A stretch of 11,533 nt of DNA from contig JBJOII010000136.1 in assembly GCA_046047235.1 (NCBI GenBank), positions 1 to 11,533 of the forward strand. Reading direction: 5' to 3'. The DNA comes from JBMTVN01 sp046047235. GTDB lineage: Bacteria > Verrucomicrobiota > Verrucomicrobiia > Limisphaerales > JAHDYP01. The notes under the pieces are model-generated. The model did not search any database. It saw nothing but the letters and a program-made list of their open reading frames with translations, and was not told the origin of the DNA. Positions 1 to 7,268 of this stretch are shown here, in pieces. The first letter of the stretch is position 1. Every line of letters starts with the position of its first letter. Position numbers and translations under genes: made by a program.

Positions 1-84
1 CAAAAGCCCTCCGCCCTCCGCCCTCCGCCCTCCGCCCTCAGCCCTCAGCCCTCTGCGCTTACCCCTTACCGCTTACCGCCCCCC
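1..84. repeat. Low-complexity intergenic heptamer array (GCCCTCN)
   Basis: Positions 6-54 are seven head-to-tail 7-base units: four GCCCTCC, two GCCCTCA and one GCCCTCT. They are followed by GCGCTTACCCCTTACCGCTT at 55-74. A near-identical tail, with one mismatch in 19 bases, recurs at 5920-5938 next to further GCCCTCA units. The array lies just 3' of the minus-strand flavoenzyme gene. No stem followed by a T tract is visible, so I do not call it a terminator. It looks like a dispersed, slippage-prone intergenic repeat. Confidence 0.8.
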
Positions 85-1302
85 CTACCCCAACGCCACT
101 CTCGGCACCAAGGGAAACCTCCCCTGCAGCTTCACCAGAAAGAAGAACAGCTTCAGGCGCCATACCAACTTCCACCCCGCCTCCAGCTCACCCGCCAAAA
201 CCGCGTTCACCGCTGATTGCAGACTCAAACGCTCTGTCGGCGAAAAAAACAACTCCATGAACGGCTGCGTATAAAACGCCTCCACCATCCGCCAATACAG
301 CTCCATCGAATTTCGCACCCGACGCTCGTAGCGCTCCAAATCCGCCCCACCATCATCCCCTCGTTCCAAAGCCTTGTCCGCGATGCCAGCAGCCATCCGA
401 CTCGTCATCATCGCCAGAAACACACCCGCCGAAAAAATCGGATCCATAAAGCCCGCTTGCCGGTTCCGATACGAAAAATCCGTGGTCACCTCCAGCGGCC
501 GCATCAAGTCCGCCCCAGCCATCCGCTGGCGCATCACCTCACTGCTCCCCACGAGTGCTTGAAAAATCTCCGCCGCAGACCTCCCGTCCCGCGCGAACTC
601 ATCCTTGTCGATCACCGCCCCCACACTCACCTTGTCCGGACCAATCGGGATCAACCAAAACCACTTGTTCGGCAGTCGCACAATGACGGTATCGCCACCC
701 CGCTCTCCCTCACACCGCCCCACACCCTTGAAATGACCGTAAATCGCCAGCTTCTTGTGCCGGGGATGCATCTCCTTCAATCCCTCCTGGTTCCCCGTCA
801 AGTTCCCCCTCCCGCTCGCATCAATCAAGAACCGACCCCGAACCTGCTCCACCGCTCCCGAACCGTCCCGCGCCGTCACCACCACATGATCTCCCTCATG
901 CGAAAACTTCTCCACGGACCATCCCTCCCGCACCTCTGCCCCCTTCGACTGTGCGTTGCGCAACAGCAGCTCATCAAAGCCCGCCCGCTCTACCTGATAG
1001 GCCTCCGCCTCCCGTGTGAACCGCCCGTTACGGAATATGAACTGCGCCGAATGCCGCCCGTTCGCCGCATGAAACTGCGCCCCCGTCTTCCGGATATACC
1101 CCGCCCGCTCCAGCTCGGACTCAATCCCCAGCTCCTTGAACAACCTCCGGTTGTAAGGCAACAGCGACTCCCCAATGTGAAACCGCGGAAAATGCTCCTT
1201 CTCCAATACCACCACCCTGCGCCCCCTCGCCGCCAACAACGCCGCAGCCGTGCTCCCGCCCGGCCCACCACCAATGATCACTACATCCGCATCGTTCACC
1301 AT
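85..1302 (-). CDS. FAD-dependent oxidoreductase, flavin-dependent halogenase/geranylgeranyl-reductase-like
   Basis: A 405-residue flavoprotein of the p-hydroxybenzoate-hydroxylase fold. The N-terminus carries the FAD Rossmann motif GGGPGG (residues 11-16) with the ribose-binding acid E34. Then follow GESLLP (44-49), an internal DASG (161-164) typical of the second FAD motif, and a DP..SAGVFLA stretch near the C-terminal third. Two features point to the FADH2-dependent halogenase branch: WFWLIP (214-219), which fits the family signature WxWxIP, and K72 in a GYIRKTGAQF context, where phenolic halogenases have their catalytic lysine. The same fold includes geranylgeranyl reductases and dehydrogenases, so substrate and reaction are open. 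I chose the ATG at 1302 because it places the Rossmann strand right at the N-terminus. An in-frame ATG at 1374 would add 24 residues and overlap the upstream stop codon (TGATG), so translational coupling from there is a real alternative. It is probably co-transcribed with the upstream M3 peptidase. Confidence 0.85.
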   Translation of the reverse strand: MVNDADVVIIGGGPGGSTAAALLAARGRRVVVLEKEHFPRFHIGESLLPYNRRLFKELGIESELERAGYIRKTGAQFHAANGRHSAQFIFRNGRFTREAEAYQVERAGFDELLLRNAQSKGAEVREGWSVEKFSHEGDHVVVTARDGSGAVEQVRGRFLIDASGRGNLTGNQEGLKEMHPRHKKLAIYGHFKGVGRCEGERGGDTVIVRLPNKWFWLIPIGPDKVSVGAVIDKDEFARDGRSAAEIFQALVGSSEVMRQRMAGADLMRPLEVTTDFSYRNRQAGFMDPIFSAGVFLAMMTSRMAAGIADKALERGDDGGADLERYERRVRNSMELYWRMVEAFYTQPFMELFFSPTERLSLQSAVNAVLAGELEAGWKLVWRLKLFFFLVKLQGRFPLVPRVALG

Positions 1303-1373
1303 GGCCGGCCGAATAGAGACGAACAACGTCTCCGGTGCAAGACCCGAAAACCCCCAGCAATCCCCCCCCGGCA

Positions 1374-3113
1374 TCACTCATCCGACAGCAACGCCAATTC
1401 CTTCTCCACCTCCTCCAACAACGGCCGCACAGTTGAAGCCCCCAAGTCAAAACGACAACCCGCCATCGCAAACAACTCCGGCAACGGCCTCGACCCGCCC
1501 AACGCCAACGCCCTCCGATAATCTTCCAACGCCTTCCCCGCATTCTCCCGTGACCGCACCCACACCTGCAACGCCCCGAGCTGCGCAATCCCATACTCAA
1601 TGTAATAAAACGGATGCAAAAACAGATGCAGCTGCTTGTGCCATAACCGGTCCCGCGCAGCCTCATGCCCCTCCCAGTTCACATCCCCCTGAAACCGCCC
1701 CAAAATCTCTACCCACGCACGATTGCGCTCCTCCGCCGTGTGCCCCTCATGCGTGTAAATCCAATGCTGAAATGCATCAATGGTCGCAATCCATCCCAAC
1801 ACCTCCACCACCCCCTCCAGATGACTGCGCCGCGCCCGACGTATCTCCGCCTCCCCATAAAACGACTGCAAATGCTCGTTCCCCAATAACTCCATGCTCA
1901 TGGACGCCACCTCGCAGAACTCAATCGGGATCGCTGTCCGATAAGCATAAAAATCATCATGCGCCGAAGCCAACGCATGAAATGCATGACCCGCCTCGTG
2001 CAGCAAGGTCTCCACATCCCCCTGCAACCCCACCGCGTTCATGAAAATAAAGGGCAACCGCGCCTCGGCCAAAGTACTCTGGTAGCCCCCCGGCGCCTTC
2101 CCCTTCCGGTTCTCCAAATCCAATAGGTTGTGCTGGCCCAACTTGCGGAAATCCTCCGCCAAACCCCCATGCAGCCGGTCAAATACCCGCTGCGTCCTCG
2201 CCAGCAAATCCGCCCCGTCATGGAACGGCTTCAACGGCTCCCGCCCCTGCGGATCTACCGCCAAATCCCACGGACGTAACCCGTCCAGTCCCATCGCCTC
2301 ACGACGCTCCGCCTGTAAGCGACGCAAGACCGGCACCACCGCCGACTCCACCGCGGCATGAAACTTCACACAATCCTCAGGCGTGTAGTCGAACCGGCCC
2401 ATCTTCCGAAAATAATAATCGCGCGGATTCTCAAATCCCGAATTCACCGCCATCTGCCAGCGCACCTTCAATAAACCGTCAAACAACGAATCCATCCGCC
2501 CCGCCTCCTCCAGCCGGCGACTCGCCACCAGCTTCCAGGCAGCCTCCCGACGCCCCCGATCCGTCTCCTCCAATACCGGCGCCATCTGCGCCAAGGTCCG
2601 CTCCACCCCGTCAAAATTCACGGTCAACGCACCCACCAGCTTCTGATACTGCTGCCCCAACCGCGCCTCCTCCGTCTCCAAGGCCACATTCTCCTCCCGA
2701 AACAACCGCACCTGCACCGCCGTGTCCCGGTCAAATACCTCATATCGACCCGACTCCAACCCCGCCCGCGCAGCATGCTGCAAATACGCCTTCCCCAGCT
2801 CAAATTGCCGCGGCTTAATCAAAGGCTCTATCTCCTCCACAAAAGCCAAATACGCCCGCTCCGCCTCCTCGTCATCGGTATGACACGTCATCGCGATATA
2901 CCGACGCGTCCCCTCCTCATCCAAAAATGCACTCAGCTCACCCCAGTCCAATAACCACTTCGCCAACTCATCCGCTCCCCCAACCTCCTCCAAACGCTCC
3001 GCCAAACGCGCAAATAATCCCTCCACACCCTCCCAGCTCTCCACCCGGCCATCCATCGGCACAAACCGACGCGGTTTATACGAATCCAATCTCCCAAACG
3101 GCAATAAGCTCAT
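1374..3113 (-). CDS. M3 family zinc oligoendopeptidase (PepF-like)
   Basis: A 579-residue cytosolic metallopeptidase of the thimet-oligopeptidase/PepF family, which cleaves short peptides during peptide turnover. The zinc site is complete: HEAGH at 372-376 gives two His ligands and the catalytic Glu, and E401 in FCEVASMSMELL is the third ligand, 25 residues downstream as usual for M3. The substrate-side loop HPFYYIEYGIA starts at H500, matching the conserved His/Tyr region that follows the zinc site in this family. No signal peptide is seen, and the long charged helical N-terminal part is normal for M3. Length fits the M3 group related to but distinct from PepF. The ATG at 3113 is preferred over an in-frame TTG at 3122. 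The stop overlaps a possible start of the downstream flavoenzyme (TGATG), suggesting an operon. No reason for pairing a peptidase with this flavoenzyme is evident. Confidence 0.93.
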   Translation of the reverse strand: MSLLPFGRLDSYKPRRFVPMDGRVESWEGVEGLFARLAERLEEVGGADELAKWLLDWGELSAFLDEEGTRRYIAMTCHTDDEEAERAYLAFVEEIEPLIKPRQFELGKAYLQHAARAGLESGRYEVFDRDTAVQVRLFREENVALETEEARLGQQYQKLVGALTVNFDGVERTLAQMAPVLEETDRGRREAAWKLVASRRLEEAGRMDSLFDGLLKVRWQMAVNSGFENPRDYYFRKMGRFDYTPEDCVKFHAAVESAVVPVLRRLQAERREAMGLDGLRPWDLAVDPQGREPLKPFHDGADLLARTQRVFDRLHGGLAEDFRKLGQHNLLDLENRKGKAPGGYQSTLAEARLPFIFMNAVGLQGDVETLLHEAGHAFHALASAHDDFYAYRTAIPIEFCEVASMSMELLGNEHLQSFYGEAEIRRARRSHLEGVVEVLGWIATIDAFQHWIYTHEGHTAEERNRAWVEILGRFQGDVNWEGHEAARDRLWHKQLHLFLHPFYYIEYGIAQLGALQVWVRSRENAGKALEDYRRALALGGSRPLPELFAMAGCRFDLGASTVRPLLEEVEKELALLSDE

Positions 3114-3257
3114 ACCCCGCAAGCATGCTCACCCCGCCACCCCCGCCGAAAGCCAAAAACCTCAGGCAATTTCGTGATTCACATCCGTTCCGGATCTGTT
3201 AGAACGACCCCAGCCAACGCCAACCAAAGGACCTGCGGCGCTGGCCCAACAAGCATT

Positions 3258-3797
3258 ATGAATCTGAGGGTTTTACTGACTTTGGCGGCCTTGGCGTTCC
3301 TGACAGGCTGTGGGACTACCACCCCCACCGGGAGCACCTATACTTTCCGTGACGCAACCGCCGGTCCAGACATGGACGTCACGCTCGATAACCTGCTCGA
3401 AAGCAGCGAAGACCGAAGCTATCTGGTCTGGCTCAACGCCGTCCGTGTCCGCGATGGCGAATGGGAAGCCCGCTACTACCTCGAAGTCCGCTACCAAGCC
3501 GCCAGCGACGCCGGCTTCCTCGAAATCCTCCCCGGCGATAGCCTCGTCCTCACGGTCGACGGCCAAACCATGCGCTTCCGCGGCCCCGGCAGCGGTGATA
3601 ACCGCAAAAAGCTTGGGAACGGTCAGTTCGTAGAGAACGCGGTCTTCGAGACCAAAGCCGATGACCTCCGCAAAATCGCCAAAGCCAAGGACATCAAAGT
3701 CCAGGTCAATGGCAAACAACGCAAAATGTACCGCGAGTTTAGCGAAGAAAATCGCCAGAAATTCCGGAGCTTCGTCCTGATGCACATGGGCTTCTAA
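3258..3797 (+). CDS. Small putative lipoprotein of unknown function
   Basis: A 179-residue protein beginning with a clear lipoprotein signal peptide: N-terminal MNLR, a hydrophobic stretch, and lipobox LTGC with the lipidated Cys at residue 18. After a short Thr/Pro/Gly-rich linker the mature part is soluble and mixed alpha/beta. It has an EARYYLEVRYQA strand-like segment and a charged C-terminal portion rich in Lys and Arg (KIAKAKDIKVQVNGKQRK). The residue after Cys18 is Gly, with no Asp at +2, so in a Gram-negative host it would be expected to go to the outer membrane. I do not recognise the family. The ATG at 3258 is chosen because it starts the signal peptide; the open frame continues upstream to 3174 with non-signal-like sequence. 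It stands alone, divergent from the M3 peptidase gene and closed by a strong terminator, so it is probably monocistronic. Confidence 0.85.
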   Translation: MNLRVLLTLAALAFLTGCGTTTPTGSTYTFRDATAGPDMDVTLDNLLESSEDRSYLVWLNAVRVRDGEWEARYYLEVRYQAASDAGFLEILPGDSLVLTVDGQTMRFRGPGSGDNRKKLGNGQFVENAVFETKADDLRKIAKAKDIKVQVNGKQRKMYREFSEENRQKFRSFVLMHMGF

Positions 3798-3827
3798 ATT
3801 CCGCCCACACCTCCATCTCCATTCTCC

Positions 3828-3860
3828 AAACTCCCGGGCCTCACCCGGGAGTTTTTGTTT
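3828..3860 (+). terminator. Rho-independent terminator of the lipoprotein gene
   Basis: A perfect 11-bp stem: AAACTCCCGGG (3828-3838) pairs with CCCGGGAGTTT (3844-3854) around a 5-base loop CCTCA. The T-rich run continues to 3856 and again at 3858-3860 after a single G. It starts 30 bases after the lipoprotein stop codon, in the right orientation. It is the clearest terminator in the window. Confidence 0.92.
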
Positions 3861-3886
3861 CCGTGAATAACCTCACCTGCACCCCC

Positions 3887-4137
3887 CATTCACGCAGGGA
3901 TCCGTTCATGCGGTAACCCCAAAGACCACACCCGCTCTACCCCTCCACCCCGCACAAGTCATCCACCCACAACCACCCCTCCCCACGCAACTGAGCCTCC
4001 ATTCACGCAGGGATCCGTTCATGCGGTAACCCTAAAGACCACACCCGCTCCACCCCTCCACCCCACACAAGTCATCCACCCACAACCACCCCTCCCCACG
4101 CAACTGCGCCCCCATTCACGCAGGGATCCATTCATGC
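3887..4137. repeat. 113-bp tandem repeat, 2.2 copies, intergenic
   Basis: Copies begin at 3887, 4000 and 4113, each with CATTCACGCAGGGATCC, giving a constant 113-base period. The first two copies are complete and differ at only a few positions (for example CCCC/CCCT near the GGTAAC motif, and the last bases of the unit). The third is cut off after about 25 bases. The unit holds a short internal direct repeat, TTCACGC and TTCATGC. A copy of CGTGAAT at 3862-3868 is the inverse of ATTCACG at 3888-3894, so the block begins with a potential hairpin. No convincing reading frame is seen. It occupies most of the gene-free stretch 3798-4165; I see nothing else there apart from the terminator. Confidence 0.93.
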
Positions 4138-4165
4138 ACTCGATTTAACGAGACAACCGATAGCG

Positions 4166-4486
4166 CTAAAACGACAGGTTACGCAGGGCCAACGCAACTG
4201 CAGTCAGTACCAGCATCAACCCCGCCGGCATGAACTTCTTGGTCTTGGCCAAACGCGCCCCAAAGACTCCCAGCAACGCCAGCATCAGCCAGTCAGCCGC
4301 GTGCGCACCTCGAATAACCCCCAGCGCACATAAGGCCAAGGCCACCGCAAACACGGTCGATGCAATCAACGATGGCTTGCTCTTGGCCTTGATAAAGCCC
4401 ATCGCACCACCCGCAACCAACAGCACGATGTAAACCCACAACACCACCTGCCCCTGACTCGATCCGCCAATTTCAGTAATATTCAT
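4166..4486 (-). CDS. TMEM14 family small integral membrane protein
   Basis: A 106-residue, very hydrophobic protein with about four membrane segments (roughly residues 14-32, 39-58, 65-80 and 86-101). GFIKAKSKPSLIAS at 30-43 matches the hallmark of the TMEM14/Tmemb_14 family, where a glycine-rich first helix is followed by a GxxKxxSxxSLIxG-like loop. Eukaryotic members sit in mitochondrial or other membranes and have been linked to haem and lipid handling; bacterial members have no settled function. Length matches the family. The ATG at 4486 is chosen; an upstream in-frame start at 4528 would add 14 polar residues not seen in the family. It is divergent from the glycosyltransferase gene with about 119 bp between them, and nothing in that spacer decides its regulation. 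Confidence 0.82.
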   Translation of the reverse strand: MNITEIGGSSQGQVVLWVYIVLLVAGGAMGFIKAKSKPSLIASTVFAVALALCALGVIRGAHAADWLMLALLGVFGARLAKTKKFMPAGLMLVLTAVALALRNLSF

Positions 4487-4605
4487 GGCCGCGGAATATG
4501 CCCCACCCAGCCCGTTACGCAAGAACACACCTTCCCCTCACCCGACACAAAACCAGAAAAATCTGGCCCACTCCACGCCACATCGACAACATCCCGCCCT
4601 GCCAA

Positions 4606-5727
4606 ATGCGTTTCCTGATGCTCAACTGGCGGGATCCCCACAACCCGCGCTCCGGCGGCGCCGAACGGGTCACCGAAGGCTACCTCACCGCCCTCGCCGA
4701 GCGCGGCCACGAGGTCTTCTGGTTCGCCAACCAGTTCCCCGGCTCCGCCCGACAGGAAAAACACGGCCCCATCCAGCTCATCCGCGGCGGCGGCATTGGC
4801 TCGTCCATCCTCGAAGCCCGACGTTGGCACGCCTCCCAACCCAAGTTCGACCTCGTCATCGATCAACACCACGGGATCCCCTGGCTCGCCCCCTGGTGGT
4901 GCAAAACCAACTGCATCGCCTACGTCCACGAAGTCCTCGGCCCCATCTGGAAAACCTTCTACAAACGTCCCTGGTGCGATATCGGCCAACTCCAGGAACG
5001 CTGGACCCACCAGCTCTACCGCAACGTCCACTTCTGGACCGCCTGCGAATCCACCCGCGACGGACTCCACGCCCACGGTATCCAGCAAGTCAGTATCATC
5101 CGCTACGGTGTCCATACCCACCCCCTCCCCGAACTCCCCGAGAAACACCTCACCCAACCTCTCCAACTGGCCGTAGTCTCCCGCCTCGCCCCCAATAAAC
5201 GCGTCAATCATGCGCTGCAAGCCCTCAAATCCCTCCTCACCCGAAATATCAACGCCCAACTCACCATCGTCGGCGATGGCGATATGAAACCCCTCCTCCT
5301 CCAGGAATCCAGCCAACTCCAAATCACTGACCACGTCCGCTTCACCGGCCCCCTCCCCGAAGCACAAAAGGACGAAATCCTCCAACAATCCCATCTCCTC
5401 CTCCATACCTCCGTCCGCGAAGGCTGGGGCCTCAATGTCATCGAAGCCAATGCCCTCGGCACACCCGCCGTAGTCTACCCCGTCGAAGGCCTCCGCGAAT
5501 CCACTCTCCATAACCAAACCGGCCTCCTCGCCGATAAGGAGTCCCCCACCGCCCTCGCTGATAAAATCATCGAACTCCTCCCCAATAACGACCGCTACCA
5601 GAAACTCCGCCAAGGCGCCTGGTCCCGCGCCAAAACCCTCCACTGGAATGCCGTCCTCCCCAAAGCCTGCGACTGGCTCGAAGCCCGCGCCCGCGGCGAA
5701 AACCTCACCGCCACCCCTGACCCCTGA
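4606..5727 (+). CDS. GT4-family glycosyltransferase
   Basis: A 373-residue GT-B fold glycosyltransferase, predicted cytosolic or membrane-associated, transferring a sugar from an activated donor with retention of configuration. The N-terminal acceptor domain has the common GGAERV motif (17-22) followed by a helix and the HEVFWF strand. The interdomain segment LAVVSRLAPNKRVNHALQAL opens the donor-binding domain. The diagnostic E-x7-E motif is EGWGLNVIE with Glu at 272 and 280, followed by ANALGTPAVVYPVEG as in other GT4 enzymes. Donor and acceptor cannot be read from the sequence. The ATG at 4606 is taken because it begins the first beta strand (MRFLMLNW); the frame stays open upstream to 4498 but that part is Pro/His/Arg-rich and not GT-like. 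The nucleotide-sugar gene at 6105-7070 is convergent and suggests a surface-glycan role. Its codons are extremely C-ending. Confidence 0.92.
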   Translation: MRFLMLNWRDPHNPRSGGAERVTEGYLTALAERGHEVFWFANQFPGSARQEKHGPIQLIRGGGIGSSILEARRWHASQPKFDLVIDQHHGIPWLAPWWCKTNCIAYVHEVLGPIWKTFYKRPWCDIGQLQERWTHQLYRNVHFWTACESTRDGLHAHGIQQVSIIRYGVHTHPLPELPEKHLTQPLQLAVVSRLAPNKRVNHALQALKSLLTRNINAQLTIVGDGDMKPLLLQESSQLQITDHVRFTGPLPEAQKDEILQQSHLLLHTSVREGWGLNVIEANALGTPAVVYPVEGLRESTLHNQTGLLADKESPTALADKIIELLPNNDRYQKLRQGAWSRAKTLHWNAVLPKACDWLEARARGENLTATPDP

Positions 5728-6104
5728 CCCTCAGCGCTTCGCTCAGTAGACAGAAGAGTGGAGAGAGCAGAGAGGACACGCTTTCGATCTCGCTTCGTCA
5801 GCTGAAAGCCGAAATCTGCTCTCAACGCTTACGCCCCATCGAAATCGGGATCGCTATCGGGATCGAGCGCGCCTCCAGCGCGTGTAGCCAGGAGACCGTA
5901 GACAGAAAACAGCGGCTCCGCGCTTACCCCTTGCCGCTCAGCCCTCAGCCCTCAGCCCTCAGCGCTTACCGCCCGTCCGTGTCCCTCCGCGTGTCCGTGT
6001 CCTCCCCAGCTACTGGCTACCGCCCCCCCTCGCGCGTAGCGCCTGCCCCCTAGCTCCTAACTACTAACTCCCAGCTCCCGCGCAGAGCGCCCCGCGCTCT
6101 GCGC
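5728..6104. repeat. Gene-free mosaic of short dispersed repeats
   Basis: This 377-base gap between two convergent genes has no credible gene. It is assembled from short repeats. GTAGACAGAA occurs at 5746-5755 and 5898-5907. ATCGGGATCG is repeated at 5844-5853 and 5856-5865. GCGCTTACCCCTTGCCGCT at 5920-5938 matches 55-73 with one mismatch. Three GCCCTCA heptamers lie at 5941-5961, and a run of CTAACTACTAACT-like pentamer/hexamer sequence lies near 6054-6070. A patch around 5750-5780 is G/A-rich, opposite to the C-rich + strand elsewhere. The block looks like accumulated intergenic repeat decay rather than one element. Confidence 0.75.
6080..6104 (-). terminator. Perfect hairpin directly after the nucleotide-sugar gene stop; possible terminator
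   Basis: GCGCAGAGCG (6080-6089) and CGCTCTGCGC (6095-6104) form a perfect 10-bp GC-rich stem with a 5-base loop. It abuts the TAG stop of the minus-strand gene at 6105-6107 with no gap. There is no T tract on the minus strand after it, so it is not a standard intrinsic terminator. It may protect the mRNA 3' end or be a REP-like palindrome. Confidence 0.45.
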
Positions 6105-7070
6105 CTACCGCCTCCGCAACCGCGCCCGCCAATAATCCAGCAAATCCTTCAGCGTCTGCTCAAACGGAATCTCAGGCTCCCAGTCCGTAATCCGCCGCAT
6201 CTTCTCCGCACTCCCATACAACACCGGCACATCCGATGGCCGTAAACGATTCGGATCCTCCCGCACCTCAATCTTCCGGGAAATGCTCAAACTCAATAAA
6301 TGATCCAGAATCTCCTGAATCTCCCACGCCCGCCCGGAACACAGGTTATACACCTCCCCCGCCTCTCCCCGCTCCAATAACAGCCAATAACCGCGCACAA
6401 TATCCCTCACATCCGTGTAGTCCCGACGCGCCTTCAAATTCCCCACGTGCAACACCGGCTCATGCCGGCCCAGCTCAATCTCCGCAATCTGCCGCGCAAA
6501 GTTCGAGGTCACAAACACCTCACCACGACGCGGCCCCTCATGGTTAAAAGCCCGCGCCCGCAAACACGGAATCCCATAGTTCCGGTAATACTGGAAACCC
6601 AGAAAATCCTGCGCCACCTTGCTCACCGCATACGGCGACAATGGCCGCAACGGCGTCTCCTCCGTCACCGGCAAATCCCGCTCCCCCACCAACCCATACT
6701 CCTCACTCGAACCCACCACCAAAATCCGCGGAAACTCCCCGCCCCGATGCCGGATCGCCTCCAGTAAGTTGATCTGCCCAATCGCGTTCGTCGCCACGGT
6801 CTCCGCCGGCGCATGCCACGAGGTCGGCACATAACTCTGCCCCGCCAAATGCACAATCGCGTCCGGTTGGGACTGCTCCAGCATCTCCTGCACCGATGAA
6901 ACATCCCTCAAGTCCGCCTCAATAATGTTCAGCCGCTCACGAATGTGCTCAATGTTCTCGGTGTTCGACCGCCACCGACACGCCCCATACACATCCGCCC
7001 CCAGCTTCAAGGCATACTCCGCCATATGGCTCCCCACAAAACCCGTCACCCCGGTAATCAACAAGCGCAT
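6105..7070 (-). CDS. NAD(P)-dependent nucleotide-sugar dehydratase/reductase, GDP-mannose 4,6-dehydratase/RMD-like
   Basis: A 321-residue extended short-chain dehydrogenase/reductase. It binds NAD(P) through TGVTGFVGSH (residues 6-15). The active site is SSE at 121-123 plus YAVSK with Y147 and K151. The block FNHEGPRRGEVFVTSNFA and the later HVGNLKARRDYTDVRDIVRGYW are characteristic of GDP-mannose 4,6-dehydratase and its partner GDP-4-keto-6-deoxymannose reductase, which together make GDP-rhamnose or GDP-deoxysugars. The serine where the dehydratase usually has threonine, and a length nearer RMD (about 300-320) than GMD (about 350), leave the choice between the two open. No partner gene is in the window. 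The ATG at 7070 starts the first beta strand; an upstream GTG at 7094 is unlikely. It is convergent with the GT4 glycosyltransferase gene. Confidence 0.9.
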   Translation of the reverse strand: MRLLITGVTGFVGSHMAEYALKLGADVYGACRWRSNTENIEHIRERLNIIEADLRDVSSVQEMLEQSQPDAIVHLAGQSYVPTSWHAPAETVATNAIGQINLLEAIRHRGGEFPRILVVGSSEEYGLVGERDLPVTEETPLRPLSPYAVSKVAQDFLGFQYYRNYGIPCLRARAFNHEGPRRGEVFVTSNFARQIAEIELGRHEPVLHVGNLKARRDYTDVRDIVRGYWLLLERGEAGEVYNLCSGRAWEIQEILDHLLSLSISRKIEVREDPNRLRPSDVPVLYGSAEKMRRITDWEPEIPFEQTLKDLLDYWRARLRRR

Positions 7071-7268
7071 GCCCAAAAGTATGCGAACCATCACCCCCGA
7101 AAGTCAAAGCACGCCTCAACCACCATCCCCCGCCCCAATCTCATCCATACCAACAGCTCCACACAACGCAGCCTTCTGCCCACGCCCGACTCAAAGCCAG
7201 ATCACCTCCACCCCTTGCCGCTTCGCACTTCCCACTTCTCCCCTCAGTCGCATTCCAAAAACAACCCC

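Noticed and set aside
6..54. Heptamer run considered as a CRISPR or telomere-like element
   Set aside because: Seven-base units with no spacers; short and at an ordinary gene end. Simple tandem repeat.
217..1521. Long plus-strand open frame opposite the flavoenzyme and peptidase genes
   Set aside because: Its translation is His/Pro/Arg-rich without motifs, while the opposite strand encodes an intact FAD enzyme. Produced by the C-rich strand skew.
3183..3195. Small palindrome ATCCG-TTC-CGGAT in the divergent spacer before the lipoprotein gene
   Set aside because: Only 5-bp arms with no recognisable promoter boxes around it; too likely by chance to call an operator.
3174..3257. N-terminal extension of the lipoprotein frame
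   Set aside because: It would put 28 polar residues before a textbook lipoprotein signal peptide starting at 3258.
3887..4137. Possible CRISPR array
   Set aside because: The 113-base units are directly adjacent with no unique spacers, there are only 2.2 copies, and no cas gene is nearby.
4498..4605. N-terminal extension of the glycosyltransferase frame
   Set aside because: Pro/His/Arg-rich residues ahead of the first beta strand; such extensions are not part of GT4 enzymes.
4483..5643. Minus-strand open frame of 386 codons opposite the glycosyltransferase
   Set aside because: Asp/Glu/Gly-rich low-complexity translation; the plus strand holds a clean GT4 enzyme with an E-x7-E motif.
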